DNA from: Apoda limacodes
Taxonomy: Eukaryota; Arthropoda; Insecta; Lepidoptera; Limacodidae
DNA length: 64,000 nucleotides
Direction: 5' to 3'
Assembly (NCBI GenBank): GCA_946406115.1
Contig: OX291558.1
Location: 18,158,205 to 18,222,204 of the forward strand
Both the position numbers and the translations under genes were made by a program. Numbering within the stretch: position 1 is the stretch's first letter; each line of letters starts with the position of its first letter. Shown here piece by piece: positions 21,701-30,700 of the stretch. The notes beneath the pieces are model-generated. The model did not search any database and was not told where the DNA came from. It worked only from the letters and a program-made list of their open reading frames with translations.

Positions 21701-23864
21701 TTAATTTTTCAAAAAATTTTTTAAAAAAATTCTTATTTTTAATTGTTTTACTGGGAACTAGCTGTGCGCTGCGGTTTCACACGCAAAATAACATATTCTT
21801 GTGGGAACTCTCGATTGGTATAAAAAGCATCCTATATTTAGTACCTACATGTTAGGATTTTTTCTTTCAATATGTATCCTTTTCTTGTCTATCTATCTCC
21901 CTCGACAATACTGATGGTCTATTAATGGAGAGATTTGCTAAGCTTCTACGATGCTATTGAACTGTTTAATTATCCTTAAACTATCCTAGTTCTCCTTTTC
22001 TAATATAAAGCATACCAAGTAGAGCTGCCTTTATTATTTGTTCTATTTCTTCATATTTTTCATTTTTTCCCCTTTATTTAACTTGGCTGATTTATTACTG
22101 TGATAAAAATCTTTATCACTTTTATACTACAAGACTTTTACACTAATATACTTTATACTACTATACTAATATTTTTCCAGGATTCCACATAGCGGGCTAC
22201 CTGTTACTGTACGCGAGTGCTTGCGTGAACCCGATCATCTACGTGATAATGAACGCGCAATACCGTGCGGCGTACGCTGCGGCGCTGTGCTGTCCCATCG
22301 CGAGGCTGTCCCTCACCAGCGGTGCGTATCCCTCCTCGCCCGCATGCCTTCCTGGCAGGAAGTCTACTTCAGTGCTGCCTACTTTTGTCAGAACGTGAAG
22401 TTAAGGTACCACTTGATCTTGTGTCTAAGACTGATGCAACACGGTTCGATGAACTATTTCAATATGAAAGTCTTTAAAACATATCAAGGCACATATGAAG
22501 CGGTTAAAATTTCACAGATGTAAGGTAAACCAATATAAAATATCCTTACAATTGCACCTAAGGCATATTTTTAAATCTTACCTAAAACTACAAAAGAAAG
22601 AACATGGAAAATTAAATGTTAATAGTGGCTACAACTGATACATTTTGCTCAAGCAAGCAAGCGTAGATGTTTGGCTTGAAATGTGCTTTTCTAAAATAAA
22701 TTTAAAAGAAGCGAAATGTCATTCAAGCCTTTAATCATTATCATGCTTACTTTTATAGGCCTTTATACAATAAAAATATCAGAATTGGGATTTGCTTTTC
22801 TATTAGAACTTCCTCTTTTTAACTATTTATTAAATCTCACTTTGCTCTTTCCACTGATGACATGTCTGACTTATCTTTAAAAACTTAATCGCGAAATGTG
22901 TCTTATTATGCTCTGATTTTCAATACCATCTATTTTCTCACATTTTTCTCAAGAATTTTTATCATATCGTGTTGCATCTTGCTTATCGTCTATATCTTGT
23001 GGATCTATTGCTCCTCTGTTGTTTTCATCTCCAAATATTAGTTAAAATAGGTATATATATATATGTATATATATATATGTACGAGTTTTATACTGACTTT
23101 TCTAAAATCGATGATTTCGATTTCGATCTCTGCATTGATTTTTCTTTTAATATCGACAACACTGCCAACGTTAAAATATAGTTTATCAAGAATCTTGTGA
23201 AACTATTTTCGCAACCGACCAAATAATAATATCAACAATTAACTAGTCCTCAATTCTTTTTAGAGAAATGGAACGAGCGTCAAGGGTACAGCTACAACAA
23301 TACCCGAACGGTTCTAAGCCAAGTTTCACTTGCGGAATCGAGAGTAGACCCACGGGTATCACAGGATTTAGCCGGCCCCGAGGCAAGATAGACCACAGAT
23401 TTGGCAGTTCATACAGCTTAAAACCTAGCAGCTCACTACAAACCAACGGTCTCCGAACTACAATATCACTACAGACCTATAAACCAAACATCATGGCATC
23501 ACATCCCAACATAAACCTGAATATTGTTGAAACAGAAATCAGTGTAGAGCCTAAAAAATCAGATTCACAAGTTAGTACAGAACAAACTATTGGAGATCTA
23601 AAAAGTAAAGTGAAACCAATGAGTACAAATGATAATGATTCTACCTCACAATGCAGTAAGCCGAAGAAGGAGTCTCGATCAATATTCTTGCCGAAAACTA
23701 TTGGGTCACGCATTAATGTGTCGAATAACACATTGTCACAACCTAATTTGCGTCTGAAACCGCCAATGGGATCATTCAGTAGATCGGACCAGAACTTGGA
23801 AACAAAAAGTAGCAGGTTCAAGATTGGTAGCTATTTCTTAGGGAAAGGTAAACGGAATGGATAG
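6747..23864 (+). CDS. moody: Moody-like G-protein-coupled receptor, eight coding exons
   Basis: This is a class A GPCR. In Drosophila, Moody acts in surface glia to control blood-brain-barrier tightness. The exons are 6747-6799, 14572-14712, 16136-16306, 19842-19969, 20636-20789, 21443-21666, 22181-22321 and 23264 onward, and all phases join. The model predicts 379 residues (short tail, stop 23389-23391) or 536 residues (long tail, stop 23862-23864). Seen in the translation: seven hydrophobic segments, Asn-Arg-Tyr at 121-123 after TM3 instead of DRY, extracellular cysteines at about 97 and 176, an NPIIY motif at 307-311, and a basic 'KDQRETKARRNEWRITKMVL' leading into TM6. The last motif, 'FSYGMQIPTL' and 'EQR' after TM5 match Drosophila Moody as I remember it and separate it from the related Tre1. 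The N-terminus has an N-S-T glycosylation site at residue 8. Confidence 0.93.
7137..7455. repeat. Minisatellite, about 37 bp unit, 8-9 diverged copies
   Basis: Successive units follow the pattern 'ctatgatataaaacctagt' then 'gataaacgacttatgggt'. Point changes and small indels vary unit length. It abuts the interspersed-family copy at 7455-7620. A 'ccactaaggtggcaa' dispersed repeat lies directly upstream at about 7060-7130. Confidence 0.85.
7455..7620 (+). repeat. Unnamed interspersed repeat family, copy A
   Basis: Begins 'tttagtccagacacactg' and ends 'ttgaaaccatgaag'. In between are 'agaggttgtcccccaaatg' and 'gtgggttact'. Clear relatives are at 15512-15650 and 19630-19781. I know no name for the family. 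Confidence 0.75.
7790..8130 (+). mobile_element. RTE-like LINE reverse-transcriptase C-terminal relic
   Basis: Read on the + strand, stop-interrupted fragments spell 'DRIRNEEILRRTKV', then a 'WQWAGHIAR' block and 'GRRSDGR'. This order matches the C-terminal part of RTE-type LINE polyproteins as I remember it (DRIRNE.I..RTKV, W.WAGH.AR, GR....R...RW.DD). Frameshifts and stops show it is dead. Confidence 0.7.
8255..8485 (-). mobile_element. LINE 3'-end relic, - strand
   Basis: The + strand shows 'gtatgtctgtctgtttgtct', 'ctcttcgtgcttaaaccgct', 'gatgaaatttggcatggaga' and 'aaaccgcgggcaaaagcta'. This is the reverse complement of the LINE-tail text seen at 1465-1550 and 5025-5190. Confidence 0.6.
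9174..9569. mobile_element. Foldback/MITE-like element, diverged copy
   Basis: The left arm has 'agagaatac' followed by 'cgcagcgcctcgcagc'; the right arm (about 9510-9569) has 'gctgcgaggcgccgcgaa' followed by 'gtattctctt', in inverted orientation. The interior ('ggtctgcattgtgccagttt', 'gttatacagga', 'atattcggctt', 'aaatttcacagtgt') matches the element at 61014-61370. It is the older copy of the same family. Confidence 0.7.
10835..11011 (-). mobile_element. tRNA-derived SINE, - strand
   Basis: On the - strand from 11011 it reads 'actccctcgcagcttagttg' (A-box region), then 'gggttcgattcccgcactgg' (B box). It ends in an AATA-rich tail near 10835 and contains 'ctggtattggccagacagcg'. A + strand relative is at 51561-51825. 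Confidence 0.75.
12310..13330. repeat. Dispersed 'gggttccgt' repeat, one long and one fragment copy
   Basis: A copy opens with 'cggtcaagtgcgagtcgcac' and 'cgagggttccgt' at about 12319. It runs through 'cagacagacagac' tracts and closes with 'cacggaaccctta' at about 13128-13140. A short fragment with the same opening lies at about 13285-13327. The opening 'gggttccgt' and closing 'acggaaccc' are inverted relative to each other. Another copy is at 41221-41535. I know this text as a common lepidopteran interspersed repeat, without a secure class. Confidence 0.65.
14060..14135 (-). mobile_element. Jockey-like LINE fragment, - strand
   Basis: The - strand reads a short 'KATFYHRT' block, matching the longer relic at 50150-50275. 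Only about 75 bases are recognisable. Confidence 0.5.
14403..14485 (-). mobile_element. tRNA-like SINE head (not a functional tRNA)
   Basis: The 83-base - strand block begins 'ggacaaccgagtagcgctag' and has a B box 'gggttcaagtccc' and end 'agggtatcc'. The acceptor stem pairs imperfectly and the T stem is broken, so it is best read as a SINE head. It lies only 86 bases upstream of moody exon 2 and resembles the SINE at 6350-6661. Confidence 0.55.
14572..14712 (+). CDS. moody: moody exon 2: TM1 to start of TM2
   Basis: The 'ctgttacag' acceptor and 'ag|gtacag' donor enclose 46 full codons. It encodes 'FSPALLTFAAVV', TM1 with the conserved 'GNLLTVVALL', the loop 'KCPKVRN' and 'VAAAFII'. The incoming phase is 2 and the outgoing phase is 2, completing Ser-65 (AG+T) with exon 3. 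Confidence 0.93.
14713..16135 (+). other. moody intron 2
   Basis: AT-rich. It contains interspersed-family copy B (15512-15650); text at about 15045-15100 matches the stretch leading into copy C. No coding sequence was seen. Confidence 0.7.
15512..15650 (+). repeat. Interspersed repeat family, copy B
   Basis: Begins 'ccttagtccagctactctgc' and includes 'cacaccctgtcac' and 'gaggctggtcctccacatta'. Homologous to copies A and C; its 3' end is lost after about 15650. Confidence 0.65.
16136..16306 (+). CDS. moody: moody exon 3: TM2, ECL1, TM3
   Basis: The acceptor 'cttgttacag' and donor 'cg|gtgagt' enclose 56 codons. It reads 'LCIADFLFCAFVLPF' (TM2), 'GFWTRTW', the disulphide cysteine in 'VLCKMVPF' and TM3 'GVSLLSIALITLN'. 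The final CG joins the first base of exon 4 to make the Arg of the NRY motif. Confidence 0.95.
19434..19594. repeat. Minisatellite, about 43 bp unit x about 4
   Basis: Diverged units of 'ttttggccctggttttttat' followed by 'tttaccacttattactta'. It ends next to 'taaagctggtaag', which leads into interspersed copy C. Confidence 0.8.
19630..19781 (+). repeat. Interspersed repeat family, copy C
   Basis: Begins 'actttagtccagatacactg'; contains 'cacccttgtcacgcaggg', 'agcggttgtccaccact' and ends 'ctggggttaaaaaccatgaa'. It lies 60 bases before moody exon 4. Confidence 0.75.
19842..19969 (+). CDS. moody: moody exon 4: ICL2 and TM4
   Basis: Acceptor 'tgtttacag', donor 'g|gtacgt'. The first G completes Arg of NRY; then 'YIMIAHHSWYARVYRKF' (ICL2) and TM4 'ALMIVFSWMFSYGMQIPTLV', ending TGG G. 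The FSYGMQ.PTL block is close to Drosophila Moody. Confidence 0.95.
20636..20789 (+). CDS. moody: moody exon 5: ECL2 and TM5
   Basis: The acceptor 'tgtttcag' and donor 'ag|gtgaga' enclose 50 codons. It encodes 'KFDFDPELGTCSIVTDEHG' with the second disulphide cysteine (about residue 176), then TM5 'TALFVIAFIVPALLIVICYA' and 'RIFWVVH'. Confidence 0.95.
21443..21666 (+). CDS. moody: moody exon 6: ICL3 and TM6
   Basis: Acceptor 'tttattttcag', donor 'g|gtaagt'. It encodes 'SEQRMREHQ', a short ICL3 with serine/threonine residues, then a basic 'KDQRETKARRNEWRITK' into TM6 'MVLAIFLSFLVCYLPITIAK'. ICL3 is shorter than I recall for the Drosophila protein, which has an inserted low-complexity stretch there. 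Confidence 0.95.
22181..22321 (+). CDS. moody: moody exon 7: TM7 and helix 8
   Basis: The acceptor 'tttttccag' and donor 'g|gtgcgt' enclose 46 codons: 'FHIAGYLLLYASACVNPIIY' (TM7 with NPIIY) and 'VIMNAQYRAAYAAALCCPIA', whose Cys-Cys pair could be palmitoylated (inference). It leaves one G as overhang. Reading on past the donor gives 25 more codons to TGA at about 22396. Confidence 0.93.
22322..23263 (+). other. moody intron 7
   Basis: AT-rich, with an AT/GT microsatellite at about 23050-23082 and a 'caattctttttagag' tandem acceptor at its end. The first 75 bases are GC-rich and continue the open frame of exon 7. Confidence 0.75.
23264..23391 (+). CDS. moody: moody exon 8, short-tail frame
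   Basis: Splicing at the proximal 'tttttag' acceptor (AG at 23262-23263) joins G+AG to give Glu and then 'KWNERQGYSYNNTRTVLSQV', stopping at TAG 23389-23391. The pattern EKW...NN..RT..SQ matches the Drosophila Moody tail as I remember it, which identifies this frame as homologous coding sequence. The 42-residue tail is far shorter than the fly one. Confidence 0.82.
23266..23864 (+). CDS. moody: moody exon 8, long-tail frame (tandem acceptor)
   Basis: Using the next AG (23264-23265), two bases downstream, shifts the frame and opens 199 residues, starting 'EMERASRVQLQQYPNG' and ending '...KGKRNG' before TAG at 23862-23864. The tail is rich in Ser, Thr, Lys and Asn, has no membrane segment and resembles no domain I know. 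An open frame of nearly 600 bases in AT-rich DNA, entered exactly at a tandem acceptor, argues for real use. Drosophila moody is reported to make alpha and beta proteins with different C-termini by alternative splicing. Confidence 0.75.
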
Positions 23865-26330
23865 TAACTAGTCGCTTTTGCTATAACATTTGCCAATATA
23901 GGTATACATTTTTTTATCCTTTTTGACTGCACATTTAATGATACCAAAGATTTATTTTTACACTTATTAGCATTTACTAAGAAAATTTTTGGAGGACATA
24001 GGGTTTTATACTACGTTAAATAAACAGATTAGCATATTAATAGTTATTCTACAATGTTATAATTTATAGGAATCTGTATTTATTTCCTCATTTATACAAA
24101 TAAATAAGAGAGCTACTTATTTGCAATTTACAATCAATATAACAATGCTAGAAAGTTAACATGTCAATAATAATATATATATGTGAAATCCGGTAAAATA
24201 AACGAGATACGACTTTCCATTTAAAATGTACTTTGATTATAAAATTTCCGTCCTCAAAATTTATCAAGCGATTAGTTACTAGTAATAAGAAAGGAATGCA
24301 GTGTGTGTTATAAATAATTTATGTCTCATTTTATATATAGATATTATAAATAAAATTAATTAGAAGAAACCATTATTTATTACAACTCTTAGTCTTCCAA
24401 AATTGTGCCTTTAGTTATTTATAGTTTTGTATTTTTTAGTAAATAGCTATTTCCTATGTGAATATTCAATAAGAAATGATTTAACATAATACTTGACAAT
24501 ACATTCCTCGAATATTGTATCAATTATTCATCATTTATAAAATTATGTGAGTATTTTAAGTTAGTGTTGTAATTGACGAAAACATTCCAGCGTTTTTAGT
24601 TTTTATCTTGACTGTAACCAAAGACAATTTAGAAATATATGTGATATTTATTGTGTTTAAATCATTTTATAGGGCAACAAACTTTTTTAACTCGGTGGCT
24701 GTCGCTAGTGTCGCTTAAGTTCACAGTATTCTAATATGGAAACTGTAGTTATGATGTTTGATAGGGGTCAGAAAAGTTTGTTGCGCTTTACAAGATTTTA
24801 TCAAAATCAATATTAACAGATGTTTTAACTAGTGATACTGAACTACTAACGGCTACATAAACTGCTATTAAAATTAGTAACAGGATTACTCTTAAACAAA
24901 AATATTTATTGAAAATACAAATTTGAACCACCTATATTTAATACAGTGGAATGGTTTGTACCCTAAACTGAAATGGTTGTGTTCTGTTAGTAACTCTTTA
25001 AAGTTATCTTGTACTTTGATGCTGTTTATGTGTCCATCAGTCTTTTTTTAATTTTACCAAAATTTTATAAAGCCGATTTACAATTAATATCAAACTTTTT
25101 TTTTTGCCAATTGACAGTAACAACTTTTTAACCCAGATGTATTTTGCTGTTTATCTTGATCAGGGTTAATTTTTTTTTATATTATAAAACAAACAGTTTT
25201 AAACAAGTGTTTTTTTTTTGTATTTTTTATATGTTACTAACCTTATAAATCTGGCACACTGGCAAAATATAATTCACTTCTAGACTGCTTCAAAACTCAT
25301 CTGAGAAAATATTTTTTTCTAAAATTAATGACCTGCTTTAGATATTTTTTATCCCTAAGTGCAACGTCTGGAGAGCTAACCTTAAAAATAAAGACTCAAG
25401 TCCTTTACAAAACTTTATGATTCTTCACATAAGATACCTTTCTGTAAACAGGGACGGACAAAAAGAAGCTATAAGAATTCTGTTTTTGTCTTTTGGCTAT
25501 GGAAGTCTAAGAAATGATAAGATTTTTTAACCGCAACTTCAATTAAAGTTCCCCGCTAAACTTTCTGATTAAAATTACAAAAACATGGATACAACTTTTT
25601 AATTTATTAGACTTTTGAAGTCCTCAATATTGTAATTTTTCGTTTATTCGTGGTGCATTCGCATAAAAAAAATGTATTAAACTATGTTTTTTTCTTTATG
25701 TTCAAACAAAAAGTACTTTTAAAAAATCTTTATTTGAAACAGTTTACACTGACTTAATACAACTTGTTTTAATCATGGCATCCCTGTTCTTGATAAGGAA
25801 ATTAGTTGGGTTTAATTTAATAATGGTGTTTATTTACCTTAACGATATGCCTAAATAATCGAAGTAATTACGTATTTTATTTACAATTTGACTCAACGTT
25901 AGAATTTTTTATATAATCTGTTGTTTTAAATCATTAAAATAAATCCACATTTAATATGATTCAAACTCAAACATTTTTTTTTCTATGTATGACTAAATAA
26001 TGAAAACAATGCCATAATAACGTGTATGTCCTGTATGTATATTTTTTTTAACAAATAAACTTTGAAAGTGTATATATAATATTATTATTATGTGTAATAA
26101 ATACATAATGGTTATTTAATTTTAGAATTAGCAATAATAATTTAAGAATTGGTTGTTGATGAAAATAAATATGAATGCAAGCCTTCGTCTTATTATTCCT
26201 GATTTATAATTTTAACATTTCACACATAGGTAAATGGGCTATTTAAAAAAAAATTATAGTGACTAATCTATAGGTAATGCCAAATAAGTATTTTTCTGAG
26301 TTAATAATTAATAATGTGATATATAAGTGT
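23865..26330 (+). other. moody 3' UTR and downstream AT-rich DNA
   Basis: AATAAA hexamers at 24019-24024 and about 24100 are candidate poly(A) signals for moody; others follow. The true 3' end cannot be fixed. No further gene was seen; the DNA is AT-rich with many poly-T tracts. Confidence 0.5.
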
Positions 26331-26344
26331 TAGCCTCTTAAATA

Positions 26345-26560
26345 AACTCAGTCACTCAGCAACCTATGGAGAGAGCTATGCTTGGTATTTCTGATAATCG
26401 CAGATCAGAAGATGCAGTGGGACAGCCTCCTTTATACAAGGTGGAAAGATGACTTGGTTAAAGCCGCACGAAGCCAGTGCCAAGACCTACTTTCAGGTGG
26501 CTCAACACTGGCCATTGGGAGACCTGGACCTTTATAAATAGGCAAACTGGGTAATCTATT
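26345..26560 (+). mobile_element. RTE-like LINE relic
   Basis: Fragments in shifting frames read 'GERAMLGIS', 'RRSEDAVGQPP' and 'DDLVKAARSQ', the order found near the C-terminus of RTE-type LINE polymerases. No open frame remains. Confidence 0.6.
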
Positions 26561-26979
26561 ATGTAAGAAAGGGGAGGCTCTAAAAAATCTTATGCATCCT
26601 TACATGAGAGTAAGGTGGGACCAAAAATTTACTTAAATCGTCCTTACTTACTTAAAACATCCCCTGAACGCATTACGTCTGGTTGCCGAAACCTTGTTTA
26701 CCACATAAGTTGTATTAAAAAGGGGCCATAGGGTAGCTACATTGACCGGTCATTACAGACGAGCTGAAAGCATGTTTGCAATGATATAAGCGTCTGTCTA
26801 TAGGCTGCGGTGACCGTTCAACATGACATTGGGGCCATACAAAAAAATAGTGCGCAACTGTACACATGCGCAACTCTTTCGCTCATACCTCGAGAACCGT
26901 GCCGGAAGCTATAGATATAGTGCCGGAAGGTGCCCATACTTTTTTCTATAAAGATCTACCTACCAAAAATTTATGACTA

Positions 26980-27412
26980 GGGGCGCGTTCGGTTTGTGAT
27001 TAAGAGTTCCCACGATTAATACTTTTCACACATTTGATAACGCCAGTTTTGTCACCGACATGTACCGTTTGTGAAGTTTTGAAACGTTACTAACAACTTT
27101 TTGGTTGTAAAAGTTGCAAAACGAACGGTTGACGTACACACTCTACGATAAAACACATTCACAATACCGTAAATAATGAATATGTACAGGCAGTTTGACA
27201 GATTTACACAAAAACCCGACCTTTAGACATGGGTTTAAAGTTTTATTTTTTGGTGGCAAAAGTGGCATAAATAACAAAAATATCGTAAACGAACGCATAA
27301 CAGTTTGTTACAGATGATACTAAAATTTTGATTTTTCACGCAAAACGAACGAATGACGGTTGATAAAGTAAACGAAAATTATGCTTCTGCATCCCAAAAC
27401 GAACGCGCCCTG
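26980..27412. mobile_element. MITE-like element with 'gggcgcgttcg' inverted ends
   Basis: The left end 'ggggcgcgttcggtttgtga' and right end 'caaaacgaacgcgccctg' are inverted over about 18-20 bases with few mismatches, 430 bases apart. More 'aaaacgaacg' motifs lie inside. No ORF was seen. A target duplication was not evident, so the superfamily is unknown. Confidence 0.65.
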
Positions 27413-27557
27413 GGAGATCGACGCTTGTCCGTACAATACTTTTTTATTAGTAAATAAAACTACTACACTAGGTAAAAATGTTTAAATTTGTGTTTAATAG
27501 TCATTTATAATAAAACAAAAATTAATCAACGTGATTTTGGTGCATGACATTGGTGGT

Positions 27558-27729
27558 CATTCAGACTGTAACATGCAACATCTAACACTAAAAACCCGAG
27601 CATTCAGACTGTAACATGCAACATCTAACACTAAAAACCCGAGCATTCAGACTGTAACATGCAACATCTAACACTTAAAACCCGAGCATTCAGACTGTAA
27701 CATGCAACATCTAACACTTAAAACCCGAG
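27558..27729. repeat. Tandem repeat, 43 bp unit x 4
   Basis: Four copies of a unit beginning 'cattcagactgtaacatgca' and ending 'aacccgag'. The first two differ from the last two by one base ('ctaaaaa' versus 'cttaaaa'). Confidence 0.92.
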
Positions 27730-30700
27730 CATCCGCGCGGCTTTTTCCGTTGTTTCCCACGGACCTGCTTTCTAAACCATAGTACTTATTGATATTATTT
27801 TATTTAAAAAAAAAATTTTTTTGCTCAAACTATTCGGCGATTGACTTCAAAAACTCTTACGATCGACCGTTTGGGTTCCTTCATGCATCCGGATGGCAGA
27901 CTGGCACTTCCAAATGACTAATGATAGATCTGATACCATTATTTAACCTGTCAGGTCTGAAAGTTTCGGGAAAACCGAACAAGAAAAGTAACAGTTTATC
28001 TAAATATTGGCACTATTGGGAAATGAAATTAATTAAATACTCGGTAAAGAAAAATGTGGTGAATAAACCTGCCCAAGTAAAAAAAGACGTAGGTATGTAA
28101 AGTGAAATCTTTTCGCCGAATGTTGCGTATTGTATATGAAAACATGCAATAGAATGTTACCGATCTGACGCCGGCGCCGGGGGACTAAAATCTATTTGTC
28201 CAGCTTTGATATTTCAAAAGTGTCGAAGCTCAGGACATTTATTTTGGTGTTCGAGCTCAGAAATAAATATTTACACGCATTAAGTTGGAGGAGTGAGAGT
28301 GAGTGGGTGAAAGGTGTGTCTCGAGAGTGAGAATTATTACGAATATCCAAAAAACTTGTTTAGGTACCTAATTTGTTCAAAACATTTTGGTTGTAGGTGT
28401 CTTTTTGATTTTTTGACTTTTAGTAATGTTTTGTATTTACAAAATTCAAAATGTTTTCATTTTTATATCAAGTATAGTTAATGGAAAAAAAGCGATTTAC
28501 CTAGAACTGCCGCTGGATAATTTTTGTCCCGTCAGGATTTTAAAGTAACATAAGTGGCACAAAAAAAAAATGCACTAGTAAAGAATATAATTTGTGCGAT
28601 ATTTGCTCTTCAAAAAAATAATAACTAGTTTATAGATTTTTTATAATTTAGTACAGTTTGAATCACTATGTAAGACTCAAAATATCAGACTCTTATTTCA
28701 TAATTTGTTTCATTTTTGTTTTATTTTCTTTCTTTTTCTCCTTCTTATCTCTAAAATTTGATTTGAAATAAATTAATAAACATGTTTAAAGTATCTTACA
28801 ATGCTAGTCGAGCCAACTAGCGTCTTATGCGTCTGCCGGAAAAAAAGCTAGCCACCTGTTAGCACAAACTCCCGGGCAGTCCGTAAGATAGTAAACATCG
28901 ATAGAAGACCTTGGTACTAAACCCGATCGAAACCCTTCGCTATGTCTTGGCTACATGCCAATGCCTCTCACTGACTCCTAGTGCCCATCGGTGTGTGATA
29001 TACACTAGAAGGTCACCGGCAGAGCGACCGTGGCGAAAGCCATAGTGACATGGCAAAATGCATGCATGTACATTCACGGGTTTCAAGAGGGAAGTCAGAT
29101 TTCCATACATTTTTGTCTCGAATTCCAGAGTCCGAATAGCTCGAGACTCTCTGAGTCAGAGCTCCCAATAAGGTGTCAGATCGTGTTTTTCTATGAATTT
29201 TAGAAGCTGTGTGTTGATCACACGCTCCATCCCCTTGGAGTAAGGAGAGTTAACCTCAATTGATTTTTAGTGCATTTCCAACAACACACAAAAATTGGTT
29301 AGCTAATTCGGGATTTTTGGCATTTGAGCCTGCCTACGGTCAAGTTTTGAAAAGAAATATTTTGCAAATCTTCTCGAACAAAGATGATAAAAGTGGCGTT
29401 ACTAAAAGAGTACAAGCTATAAAACTATCGATATCAAACGCGTAGTAGAATGTGGTTTTGATTCTGAATTTAGGGGATTTTCACAATTGGACGTAGTTTA
29501 GCAGTTAGGGGATTCAACCCACAACAGATTCAATTTTTTTTAATATCTTTAGTTACTCTTATATATGTACTTAGTAAACAGGTATATAAGGTCAGGTATT
29601 TCATTTAGGGAAAAAGGTCCAAAACTACAACGTAAAAGCTTTTTCTGATTATAAGGTTAACCCACATAAAGACGGGTTTTTACACGCTTTTATTTTGTTT
29701 CATCTTACCTGGTGTCTGTAACCAAATCTTGCAAGTTAAATAATTGGACCCACTTCCCAGTTGTCCGATTAAACTGAAATTTGGCACCCTCGTTTGGTTT
29801 TCGTAACAATGCACGATTGCCTAAATACAGCCATTTTTATTCAAATATCGCGGCTGTCGCAAAATGGTGATTCATAATATACACAAGTTTATTTTTTTAT
29901 TCCTAGTTGTTTATGACACTATTTTCAACAAATAAACTTAGGTTTTTACGTACATACAGTAAGCACGCGTAAACATACTGAGAAGCTACAGTAAGTACCT
30001 ATATTTTTTTTAAAAGAGAATCTTGGCGCGGTAAGTTATACATTGATCTTATAGCTCTTTTTGAAGTATAAAAAAAAGTTTCTATGTCAGCCAAAGGGCT
30101 TCCCCGCAATAAAATACCATATAACCCAACAGAAGGGAATAGAAATAACTAAAGTATACACAACACAAACTAACCCATATAAAAAGATAATCAAATTAAA
30201 CGTCATTCTAAATCTAATATGGCGGACGTGGCAAACTGGCGATTTATCATTACAAACTTTAATCAAATCTTGCAAGTTAAACATAAACTCTGTAATAAAA
30301 CGACGCAAACTCGTTTGATTTTTCTTGACTAGTAGGTAGGTACTCTGGTCCTTAAGTTAGTCGACTATATATAGAGATAGGATAGAGCGGTTTTTTTCTC
30401 CTAAGTTTCTATTATTTTTTATCTATTTTTCTTTGTTGCCTGCCTGTTACTAAATTTAACAATATAAATTCATAAATACAACTTTAGTAATAATTAACTG
30501 GTGGTTTTAAAGCTACACTGTCCTGTTTGTGGGACAGGGACACAAAATTTTGAACTTTAAAAGTTTTAAAATAAATATTAAGTGCGAATATTACGAGCGT
30601 GAAAAGGGGCCGCTCCGGTTGTCTCACCTCTTTTCGTCGGCGGCGCATGTTCTCTTGTGTCCAACTTGTGCCGGTAAGATCAAAGTAGCGATTGGTGTAC

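Noticed and set aside
23477..23821. 114-residue ORF on the - strand in the last moody exon
   Set aside because: It mirrors the open long-tail frame on the + strand; composition and splice context favour the + strand.
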